Assembly (NCBI GenBank): GCA_037783545.1
Contig: JBBELK010000454.1
Span: forward strand, 3,224,001-3,288,000
Direction of reading: 5' to 3'
DNA: 64,000 nucleotides
From: Henricia sp. BOLD:AAB3569
Taxonomy: Eukaryota > Echinodermata > Asteroidea > Spinulosida > Echinasteridae
The stretch's first letter is position 1, and every line of letters begins with the position of its first letter. The translations under genes and the position numbers were made by a program. Shown piece by piece: positions 34,450 through 57,100 of the stretch. A model generated the notes under the pieces. That model was not told the DNA's origin. It made no database searches and was given only the letters and a program-made list of their open reading frames with translations.

Positions 34450-34716
34450 GGCATTTTGTTTAGGTTTTTTTTTTTTTATCCCAAGTTGTTTCATTTCATT
34501 GGTGATTAGGCACCATACCAGATGTTGCGTTCGTTACATTGCCCAGTTGCACTACTGTACAATGCAACACCGAGAGAAAAATTGGGTTCATGGGGAAAAC
34601 ATGAGAGAGTATACCCTGTGCCTTACAGCTCAGCTGATAGAGCATCTGCCTGGTGAGTTAGAGGTCTCAGGTTCGAATCCCGATAAGGCCCTCACAATTT
34701 TTATCTTACCCCAAGT
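34450..34716 (+). mobile_element. tRNA-derived SINE
   Basis: The tRNA-like part is 34618-34689: GCCTTACAGCTCAGCTGATA, GAGCATCTGCC, GGTTCGAATCCCGATAAGGC. The acceptor stem pairs at six of seven positions and both Pol III boxes are recognisable. The anticodon stem is degenerate, so this is a SINE and not a working tRNA. The flanking body matches 24690-24905 in reverse. Confidence 0.75.
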
Positions 34717-35118
34717 TTAGTTGTGTTGAAGTATGTCTAACGTCATTCTATATGAATACGAACAGCAACTTAAAATAAAAAAAACAAGCAATCTTATATT
34801 GTCCAACTACCTTAATTAATGTTGTTATCTAAGCTGTTTGTGTAAGCATGATCTCAGAAGTATCTAGGTATCCCCTTACCTATAAATAATAAAGAAGAAA
34901 ACAATTGTGCAATTTTGGCAATCATATCCACTTGCCATAGAATCGCCCTTCTACCAAGACTATAATCATCTTATTTCTTTCCCAATTCCAACTGGGTTTC
35001 TTTTTTTGTCCCCAATTCCTCGGAACTGGTTGAACTCGCAATGGTTATGTTTACATAGCCTGCAGGGGTGCATGAGTTGCTAACACAAAGTCGCTGGGGT
35101 GCAGGTGAGGGGTGCCAG

Positions 35119-35517
35119 TTAAAGACAGATTACATGATTGGAAAACTTTTGAAAATGGGAACAACGGCATTACATAACTAAAGAATAATGTTGATAAACT
35201 GCCTTGTAGAAATTTCATCCACATAGATGCAGTAATATCTCACAAAACCTGAAAAATCTATGTAGAAAGCCACATAGCTCCAAGCAGTAATACTTCAGAA
35301 AACCTTTGTATGTTTTTTTGTGTTATATGAATGGTAAAAAAAATGGTATACCATTTTTTTTTTAAAAAGCACCTTCAGTTGCCAAAGGTACCATTTAACA
35401 CGTGGGGAAAAAATCATGTGGTGTTTGTAACCATTGCTATCAACACTTTGTCAGGTTTTTCTTGTCAACTCATGAAGTAAAATTTTGGGTTACTACAAAT
35501 GAAGTAATGGGCTTTAA
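35119..35517 (+). mobile_element. Family A repeat, long copy
   Basis: The most complete copy, from TTAAAGACAGATTACATG to AAGTAATGGGCTTTAA, with the CTTGTCAACTCATGAAGT core. Confidence 0.7.
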
Positions 35518-36184
35518 GGTTCACAGGTGTCTTGAATTCAAGCCCGGCAAGAAATCGTTATAAAAGCGTAGGAGGAAACGTCTCAATAAATATCGACAGG
35601 TCAGCTACATGTAGGCCCAATTTGAGACTCGATATCTCATTGTCTTGCCAAATTCCCAGAAAATCCTCTTACTTCGACGGGAGGCTAACTCGTTTTTAGC
35701 AGAAATGTGGGTTGAAAATCCTAATTTGTAATTGTTCAGAGAAGAAAATGAAAGTTCAAAAGCTGGTCAATAACTACTGGAATTGATACCATATAAAAAC
35801 CATTTTGTAATTTCTCGGTAGAAGTGTGTATTTTAAATTTTAAATTTATATTTCTCACTAGGCATTTGTGTTTTTAAATATAAAAAAAAGTTGACTGCAG
35901 GCCTAAAGGCCTGGGCAAATACAAACAATTTCTAAGAATTAGGTCAACAGTTTTTCTTAAATACAACCTATGAGCTTATTTTGTATATCATTCCATAAAA
36001 AAAACAGGGGCCAAAGTGTGTCATTTTGATGCACTTGTAAAAATGACTTAAATTCTGAGTTGCCAAAAATCCCGTGCATTTTTAAAAATAGTGTAGAACA
36101 TTGAAGTAATGTACATGTGCCAAAAGTTAAACATGTCTTAATAACATACTTTTGATATTTGAGAAAATTGTTTTAACAACATAA

Positions 36185-36200
36185 GGGGGGGGGGGGGGGG
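36185..36200 (+). repeat. G16 homopolymer
   Basis: Sixteen consecutive G. Length may be unreliable in an assembly. Confidence 0.9.
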
Positions 36201-36231
36201 TACACAAAGGCATTATTCAAGTCTTTTTGAC

Positions 36232-36373
36232 CTGCAGCCGATTTCACGAATCCTTATGCACTGTAAGCCTGCTTGCACAACATTCCTGCGATAATTACAT
36301 GCAAGCCTATGGGGTCTTATGCCATTTTCAAACGTCGCGCAAGCTACGCAATTTTTTGTGAAATCGGCTGCAG
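36232..36373. mobile_element. CTGCAGCCGATTTCACG MITE, copy 1
   Basis: Exact terminal inverse CTGCAGCCGATTTCACGAA and TTTTGTGAAATCGGCTGCAG. Another copy is at 54750-54914 and a diverged one spans about 39214-39680. Confidence 0.8.
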
Positions 36374-37173
36374 TTTCTTCTGAGAGTTGCAGCTGCTAGT
36401 TTTACCCGTGGTTTATAAATCTTAATTACATTAAGAGTGAAATTTCAAAATGTCATTTCTTGTCAGATTTTTCTTGTGCGAACAGTCTTTGAGTGTTATA
36501 TTAATGTAAAACAATTGTTTGTATTCATTCGCCTTGTTGAATGGAACATTCCATCTTTTAATATATTTTAAAAATGTGTATACATGTACTACAAACCCAT
36601 GGATGGCATAATTACATACAAGTATGCACTCATGCAAATAAATAACATGTTTAATGTATATTTTATGATGAATAAAGAAATCTATTTTTATTAAATATAG
36701 TAATTTTTAAAGTTTTTAATGACCTACATGTCTACTAAGCACTAAATAAAGAAGAAAAAATATTCAAATTGTATGATGGCGAAACAATTGAGTTATTTTA
36801 TTTTTAGCAAATTATTGTTACAATGCAAGATTAACCCATGTTTGTACATGTAGGTTCTTAAGGGAATGGAAAGTTGTTAACTAAAGTGATACTTTATAAC
36901 CCTAGAAACATGCTTCGATTACATCATAAACCAATGTCAGACCACATTTTTAAGAAAGTGAAGGAAAATTTCAGGAAAGCGCCAGGGGCCGATTTGGGTT
37001 TCTCCATAAAAATAGGAGCTTAAATTAGACATTTTGATGAATTCGTAAAAAATGATTTTCAAAGTTTTATACTTTTTTAAAAGCAATTACTGTGCAATTA
37101 CTAAATGAATAATATTTTAAATAATTTACAGTTACAACTGTTAGTTTTTAGAACCTGCATTCTATCACTTTAA

Positions 37174-37616
37174 ATGCATAGTTCCGAGATTGCCCAGTTA
37201 ACCCCGCCCCTTGGATATTGTTGCTATGTGCTCACAAGCCATCGCAAAAAAATGGCGACACAACGTACAAAGCAACGGGATTCGGCATGGAAAGCACAGA
37301 TTCATTGGAGAAAACTCAAAGGTATTTATGTTTTAGGGTCGACAGTTACCGTAGCACACACTGAGCAAAGGGCTAGTAATGCAGGGATGACATATATTCA
37401 TAAAAATGCGCTTTCCTACCTTTGAACAGCGAATCGCCCGACATTGAAACCAAAATTCACCCAGTCACTGGCTCATACAACATACAAACTGTATGGGCAG
37501 AAAATCGCGTGATTGTTGTGATGATTGCATCACTTTGACCTATGTGGGCGCTGTCTGCTTGCTCTGTTGTGATTGGTCGCCGGGTTTGGCTTGATTGACA
37601 GGTCGGAACTATGCAT
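37174..37616 (+). mobile_element. 443-bp element, forward member of an inverted pair
   Basis: Termini ATGCATAGTTCCGAG and GGTCGGAACTATGCAT are inverse. A full reverse copy lies at 47815-48250. Shared internal segments include GTGGGCGCTGTCTGC and TTTGAACAGCGAATCGCCCG. It has no coding capacity. Confidence 0.8.
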
Positions 37617-37784
37617 TACACGTCATTATGAGAGAATTTTTAATAAACCTTTCAATAAAGTTTTAAAATGTCAAAGGTTGCTCTATTGAATCGGTCTCAT
37701 GATATTTTGGGCATTTAACAGATAAAGGTGGTGTTCGATTCAAGAGGTTATATGCTGGGGGTAATCGTTCTCTAAAGCCCGGTA

Positions 37785-37790
37785 TTTATT
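37785..37790 (-). terminator. Candidate STX18 polyadenylation signal
   Basis: AATAAA on the minus strand, 70 bases past the STX18 stop codon. Confidence 0.6.
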
Positions 37791-37859
37791 TTTAAAAAGA
37801 AGAAAAGGCAGATAATGTGTCCTGTTTTCTTGGAATAACCCATTTCACGTACTGTACCC

Positions 37860-49780
<11,921 letters not shown>

Positions 49781-50829
49781 GTTTCGTGGTTTCAGCGCTG
49801 GAAATTTTGTGTGCGTGCCAGAGGGCGCCCTCTACGGGTACAGGTCAACTCGGTCCCAAGTCAACTCGGTCCCGGTCAACTCGGTCCCAAGTCAACTCGG
49901 TCCCAAGTCAACTCGGACCCAAGTCAACTCGGTCCCAAGTCAACTCGGACCCAAGTCAACTCGGTCCCAAGTCAACTCGGACCCTATGGGAAATTGAACG
50001 TAAAAAATGTTTAAAATCAATGGCCAAAGATTAATAATCACCAAAGTTGGGTTTTGAACATTGTTTTCCGAAACAGATACCGTTATAGTTTACTGATAAA
50101 AATATATCATCTCGGGCGGAAATACTCCACTTAGGTTAGGATTTTCAGGCAAAATGGTTGATTACATTTTTGGACATTGCAAATCTCCTTTTTTTTTTTT
50201 CGTTTACTCATGGAGGAAGGAAAGACGGTTTACTTAAAGTACATTCTGGTTGTTTTCGCACCAACTGTCCTGCAGAAAACTGCCCTGCAACTGCCCTGCA
50301 TTTCTGTAATTCTATTTTCAAAAAGTAATTAAGCTTGTATCAGTTGAAATAGTTCGTACATTAATACATAAATGTAAACAACACACGAAGTCGATCAGTT
50401 ATCACGAGCGAAAACAAACTATTAGGGCCTACTGAATTATATTTTTATATGAAAATGTATAGATGAGAAGTCCTTACAGGATCTGAAGGACATCCAGAAA
50501 TAAAAAGTATAATTTTACGTTCAATTTCCCATAGGGTCCGAGTTGACTTAATTAGGTCCGAGTTGACTTGGGACCGAGTTGACTTGGGACCGAGTTGACT
50601 TGGGTCCGAGTTGACTTGGGACCGAGTTGACTTGGGTCCGAGTTGACTTGGGTCCGAGTTGACCGGGACCGAGTTGACTTGGGACCGAGTTGACTCGAAA
50701 CCCCCTCTACAGTTCACACTTCTAGTTCAATGAACATGAATGATGGCGGACACTCCGAACCGAAAGTGGGACTGTTTACTGCCGGAAAAATTCTCGAAAT
50801 GTCACGTAACATGAGCGTCATATCCTACA
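49781..50829. promoter_or_regulatory. Head-to-head STX18/ERI1 interval, probable divergent promoter
   Basis: The start codons face away from each other about 1.05 kb apart. Of this, 867 bases are a transposon (49836-50702). Without the insert, STX18 and the proposed ERI1 exon 1 would be under 200 bases apart, a typical bidirectional promoter arrangement. No TATA box is obvious. This is inference from layout. Confidence 0.5.
49836..50702. mobile_element. hAT-like element with 16-bp tandem repeat TIRs, copy 1
   Basis: It is flanked by an exact 8-base duplication CCCTCTAC (49828-49835, 50703-50710). The left end begins GGGTACAGGTCAACTCGG and the right end, inverted, GGTTTCGAGTCAACTCGG. The left terminus contains about nine 16-bp units (CAACTCGGTCCCAAGT) to 49983. 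The right terminus contains the same array inverted (50538-50695). The interior is AT-rich without a transposase. Non-autonomous status and hAT class are inferred from the duplication length. Confidence 0.8.
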
Positions 50830-51141
50830 ATGCTCGACAGTGAGACCATTGTCATCTTGACAACCGTTTTCGTTGGATTTACTGTGATTTGCTGCGTGTT
50901 TATTCGGTGGTGGCACCCGGAACCTACCAAGAAAAAAACTCGGACTGTAGCTCCGCGGAGTTCGCGCAATCGCAAGTTGGGACCGGCCAAACATTTGCAG
51001 AAGATTTTGCTGCAAACGGAAGCGAATGGGACTTTCGGCAGTATGGCAATGGCTGCCTTGCAAAGGAAACCTGAACTTCCTGTGGACTTGTGTAATGATG
51101 AAAACCAAGGGGAGGATTACGTCAGTGCTCCAAATATGAAA
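50830..51141 (+). CDS. Proposed ERI1 5' exon or small membrane protein
   Basis: The ATG at 50830 opens 104 codons to AAA at 51139-51141, then GTATGA, which is at once a splice donor and the in-frame GTA TGA. The peptide starts MLDSETIVILTTVFVGFTVI and CCVFIRWW, a single membrane segment (about residues 7-27), followed by a basic PTKKKTRTV stretch and a soluble tail. Spliced at 51142, it joins ERI1 exon 2 in phase 0, giving a 382-aa protein (human ERI1 349). Unspliced, it is a complete 105-aa single-pass protein. I do not recognise the peptide. Which of the two is correct cannot be decided from sequence alone. Confidence 0.55.
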
Positions 51142-54100
51142 GTATGACACAGAATCGGCACAGGCAATGTTGTTTAACTTAGTTCAGTTCAAATTCAGTT
51201 CACTTTATTTCCATACTCAAGATGAATTACAATTTTACTAACACACTGTAGTATAATAAGGTAGTATGATAGGGAGTCAGGTCAAGTCGACCGTTTACCA
51301 ACTCGACTCGTACCAACTCGACCGCGAACCAACTCGACCGCGAACCAACTCGACCGCGAACCAACTCGACCGCGTACCAACTCGACCGCGTACCAACTCG
51401 ACCGTGCGCCTCTAGGCTCTACTGTTTGCCCCAGAAAGAAGCGTAAACATCTAAAGAAGCGTTAGGAAACATAATTTTAGCAATTAGAAAATGTCAAATT
51501 TTCTCTTTGAAAACGGGTAATTTATGTCATGGGCCCCTTGCAGAATAGAAAGCAACACCAAGTGTGAATGCACGCCATGCACGCAAATGGTCACCGCTGA
51601 CAGCGGCCCACGAGCCGACAGTTACCGCTAACAACGGCCCGTGAGCCGACAGTCACCGCCGACAGCAACCCGGGCGCCGGCAAAGACGCGCCGACAAACC
51701 CGCGGCCGCGTGTCATGTTCAGTGTGCGAGCGAGCCGACATTCAACGGCCGAATCCAGCGACGCGACACGGCGTCTCCCGTTTTGCATTTGTATGGTCGA
51801 GTTGGTTTGCGGTCGAGTTGGTACGCGGTCGAGTTGGTTGACGATCGATTTTTTTCCCGGTCGAGTTGGTACGAGTCGAGTTGGTATTCGGTCGACTTGA
51901 CTGACATCCTATGATAGTATGGGGGGAGCTCATAAAAAGCAAAGCTTATCGAGTGTGAGCTTTCTCAGAAAAAAATTAAGTTATAAAGTTAACCAAATTA
52001 ATTAATAATGCAAATAAATGTAATGTGAGCCAGACTATTATTATAAGTAAATAAAACCAAGCCAGCAAATCAATATAAATAATCCAGAAGCGCAGCAATG
52101 GTCAGCATTAAAATGAAATAAAGCCACTAAGTTGAGCTGTGAGTGAGTTCAACAAACAAAGCAACAAAGCGAATTGTAGGCTGAAGATTCAGTCTACGAT
52201 TGCTGCGAAAAAAGGAGGCACTGGGTTTTCGGTTCGCTGGGGATGATGCTCATTGCGCACACTTATCCGCACCCGCACTGTGTACGTCTGACCAACTGAC
52301 TGAGGCGCACACCTGACGACTCGGACGTACGCAGTGCAGGTGCGGATAAGTGTGCGCAACAGTCTGTGCACAAAGTCTGGCACTAATATTAGAAAACACT
52401 AAAACCCTTTTTCAGCCAGTCTGATATGTTTTGTTTTTGACTTGTAAATTCTGTCCATTCTTTTCATTTCTGTTTATACAGAACAGCTGTTTAACGTATC
52501 CCGACACGAAGTATGTTAAGGACTTGAGCAATCCCATCTATCGAGCGATATCAAGGAAGAATGGCGAAATAAATCGCATGAATAAAGAAGAGATGCAATA
52601 TGCCTGCTCAAGACTCAAAATGGAAACTCGGTGAGTTTATTTTACTACTCGTTTGAGTATATGGGTTTGTAAAGTCATGTATGACAGAATTTGAAAACTG
52701 TTACAAACGGCATTATCTCCATGTGTGATTAAGGACGTGTGCGATAAAAACCAACCTGTGTGTAGGTTAGCTCAGTATCTCATCTACGTACATTCCGAGA
52801 AAACAATAAAAAGTTCATACTTTCAAGAAATTGTGCAAAGCCACTGTCCTATTAAGGCCGAGTCCCCGACTATACTGCATGGAAAACAGATTTTTAAAAA
52901 AATTTAAAAAAAATTAAGACTTGAGTCTGGCTCGAGTCGGACTCGAGTCGCAGATGATGATAATTATATTTTATATAGTGGACATATCTAGCCTGCAGGG
53001 CACTTAACAACATTATTACCCTGGTCATTAGGCACAACTCCCTGGGGAGTATGCAGCCCCGCAGCCAGACACAAGTGCTGAAAGGCTGCAACCCTTGCAG
53101 GTACCCATTTACTCCTGGGTGGAGAGAGGCAACTCATGGCAAAGTGCCTTGCCCAAGGGCACACGTACTATGGTCACGGCTGGGAATCGAACCCATGACC
53201 GTTTAATTAGGCACGGTCTTGAGTTCAATGACCCAAACCGCTCGGTCAAGTAAAGATTGTGACAAATTCTGGGCAAAAATCCTAGGAATAGAGAAATAAT
53301 TTCACCACTAAAATGTTGAGAAAGAAATTGGGAAAGTTTTTCCCAAAATTGCATAATAAATTTGTTTTCTTTATTATCAATTTCAGAGGCATAAGTGAAA
53401 TTCTGAAAGCCAGGTTAAAATCATATTACAAGAATCACCTAATGGGGGAAGCCGGGCTAGAAACGTCCTCCACCCAGCGAAACTTTGACTACCTGTGCGT
53501 TATTGACTTTGAAGCGACGTGCGAAGAACCGACGCCCGTCGATTATATTCAAGAAATTATCGAGTTTCCAATCGTATTAGTCAACACAAAAACTATGGAA
53601 ATTGTGAGTTAATGTGTTCTTGGGAACAATTTTGAATTGATGAATGCAAAATAATTCGATAAAATATACAAGGATAATTTGATAATGTATGCAAGGAAAT
53701 AAAAATGGATAATTTTTATGTTTGATCCTAGGACGACAGTTTCAACTCTTTCATCAAACCGTTATTGAACCCACGACTGTCAAAATTCTGCCAACAACTC
53801 ACAAGTATTACACAGGTACTACAAAAAAATTAATAAGGCCAAACAAAATAAATGGTGTGTTTACGGTAACCCGACCTACCTGGAATTTTTAAGGCCAAAT
53901 TGCCGACCTCAAACTTTTTATTGCCAATTTTAAATGAGCACTATTTGCAATAATTTCCAACGAACATAACATTTTCTACACTTGTACATGAACATGTTTA
54001 ATATTGTTAATAGTGAGTTTCAAAGATTGCAAAACAACACACAAATGCATGAACTGAAGTGTAAAAAAAAAAGACAAAATAAAATTATTTTCCTACCTAC

Positions 54101-57100
54101 CTACCTGGATTTTTTTTAGGTCGTTACCGTAAACGCACCATTAATTTTGTTTGGCCTAACTAAATGTTGGATAAGAGGAAAACAATTGGTAATTTTGGTA
54201 AAATATTTTCTACTTTTGTCAGGGGTCACCGATAAGAACATTTGCAACCATCCACTACGGGTGTAGGTCCTGTCGTTTTTAGACTTATTTCAAGTCTGAG
54301 ATCGCGTGTACTTCACCAATTATGAGAAGTAGGCTATGCATAACCAGTACATTATACACGAACTCGTACTTGAAATAAGTCTAAAAACAACAGGACCTAC
54401 ACCTGTAGTGGCTGTCTGCAAATTTTCTTAGTGGTATCCCCTGCTTTAGCCTAATGTACATTTTTGTATTAGCCCTTTGCGTTTATTAACATTTACACTA
54501 TGCCTGGTGTCCAAGATTCTTCAGCTTCAAGTTGAGGTGCAGTTTAGAATGTCACATACTATGCTGTTGTTGCTACGTGGTGCAAGCCAATATCAAGCAA
54601 TCAACTGTCTGGTTGCTTTAGGCAGTCTCTTGTATTGTGAACACGGTATTGATTCTGTACTCACCTGCCGCATGTACGTAGCAATGAACATTTAGTGTGG
54701 TCATTTTTATACTACATGTGCATGTGAAAGGACGTATGTCAGTACATCAGCAGCCGATTTCACGAAAGAGTGCGCAGCTTGCACAACTTTTGCAAAATGG
54801 CGCAAGCCCCATAGCTTGCGGGTAATTTTCACAGGAATGTTGCGCAGCCTACGCTATAAAATGTTGCGCAAGGGGACTTACGCAGTGCGTAAGGATTCGT
54901 GAAATCGGCTGCAGATGCTGTTTATATGAAACATGCAAAACGCTAATTAGAAACTTTAAACTTGCTGGGAATTTTTAAAACGTTTGACGGGAATTGTATA
55001 TTTTTTTTATTCATAATCTTTCTTGCCTTTATTTTTCAGAGACAAGTGGATAAGGCAGACACATTTCCCCTTGTGCTAAGCCAAGTTCACCAGTGGATGA
55101 AAAGCAAAGCTTTAGGGACAGAACATAGCTTCATTATTGTCACAGACGGGTGAGGCAGTTATTTTCTCATCAAGAATTTAAAAAATCAAAAAAATTTAAT
55201 TCACAGCCTATCGACTGAATTACATGAAGCTTACAAGTGTTTTCCACGTAAACATCGAGATACATAGGTGGGTGGTGCCATTGGCAGCCGACAGCCAGAA
55301 ACATCGGGGAATCCCTTTACTCTTCAACAAAAAATGCTCTGGCATCTTTTTGAGTGCATTACACAACACACTGGATCAATGGCTATACATCCCTTCCAAA
55401 GGATGGAGCAGTTGTGGTTAAGTGCCTTGCTCAAGAGCACAGGTACCACGGGTGGGTATCGAACCCGCAACACCAAGTTTTCACCTGAATATTGCGAGTC
55501 AATGACTCAAACCACTTGCCACTTTTACTGGGATAACTATCTGTATTATTGGTTTTGTTAATTTTTGTACTTTATTGCTAGTAATAGAGTACTAAAGTGA
55601 AACATCGCCCTTTGTGCGTTGCCAAGATTACTGGGTCTACACAAAAACCAGTGAACTGTTTTCCAGCGCTTTAGCAATGGACGTTCCAGATTACCAGCAC
55701 TTGGCCTTTTTCCAAATCTCGGCTTCGTCTCCGTCTCCGGCTCCGTCTCCATTCCGCCATCTTGAAGCCGCATACCAAACTTCGGCTCAGCTTCAGGCTT
55801 CATTTTGAGGCTTCGTTTTGGCCCAAATGAGGCTCCAAATTGAAGTCAACTAAAGAGGTGACTTCGGCCGGCTTCGTGACGTCATTAACTGGAAAATCAT
55901 GTGACAGCAACAAACAATTTGTGAACTTTTGCAGGTTTGCTAAACTTTGCCGCCGACAAAACTCGTCTGCTAGCGCTTAAAAAAAGGCGATGAAAAAGAG
56001 TGGTAGCCTACTAGGCTCGACTAGTGTTCCAAACGGTTTTTGGTTTTGGCTTCGCTAAAGTGAAGCTGGAGGCGGTTGGAGCCGGAGCCGCATGAAGCCG
56101 GAGCCTGAAGACAGAGTCGAGATTTGGAAAAAGGCCCATGTTTAAACCCATTTACCCTGGAAACTGACATCACACTTTAGTAGTCCATTGTATACAGTTC
56201 GAGATTTAGATGCCGTCAAGTTGTCAACATTTTCATGGTTCTACAGAGCGTAGTATTTTTCAAGAGTCCCCTCCCCCAAAATACAAATTTATATCAACAT
56301 TTGTTGTCACTACCATGAAATGTCAACATTTTACAGTGCATGTAAAGTCCTACGCAGCCCTCAACCCCCCCTCGCCCCTTCCTACACTTTGTAGAACCGT
56401 GAAAATGTTGACAACTTTGGACAGCCCCTTATACATACGTTGTTTTGGTTGAATTTTTCCAGTCCGTGGGATATGAACATGTATCTGAATGTACAATGCA
56501 AGCTGAGCCAGGTTCCCTACCCAGCCTATGCTAGACAGTGGATTAACCTGTGTAAGACATTTAGTAACTTCTACAAAACGAGACGCATGTGTTTGAGGTA
56601 AGACATTTCTAAGATGTGATGGCCATCTCTTTGTACACACAGTAAACCTTGGATAATTCATTTAAAGCCCCAATACATCATTTTACTTCACGAGTTGACA
56701 AGAAAAAATTACTAAAAGTGTTCATTGTAATGGTAACAAATGCATGATTTTTTTTTCGTGTAAAATGGTACATTTGTTAGAGAAATTGCCAACTGAATTT
56801 TTTATTTATTTTAATTTTATTTTTTAAAGTTGTCTGTACACAACTTTTTACTATTCATTAATACACACAAACCATGCAGTATTACTGCATCTACCGGTAT
56901 GTGGCTTAAATTTCTACAATGCAGTTTTCTTGACATTTTACATGTACATGTAATTACGAGTGGAAACAAAACCATTTTTAACAGTTTACCAATCATGTAC
57001 TCTATCATGTGGTGTTTGAGTAAAAAATTTCATATCAACTCATGAAGTAAAATTTCGGGACATTGTAAATGTAAATGATACAATATGAAGCTTCAACAAG

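Larger units (their letters stand above)
32857..37784. other. FUOM-STX18 intergenic region
   Basis: The genes converge here. Contents are a tRNA SINE (34450-34716), a family A repeat (35119-35517), a G16 run, a CTGCAGCCG-ended MITE (36232-36373) and one member of a 440-bp inverted pair (37174-37616). No additional gene is supported. Confidence 0.65.
51142..52481. other. Proposed ERI1 intron 1
   Basis: Holds the second tandem-TIR element (51273-51909) and a 107-base hairpin (52253-52359). AATAAA at about 52013 could end an unspliced transcript of the 105-aa reading frame. Confidence 0.5.

Noticed and set aside
50445..50717. 90-codon minus-strand frame with repeated SQLGPKSTR peptide
   Set aside because: It is a translation of the 16-bp tandem TIR. 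The mirror frames at 49713-50034 have the same cause.
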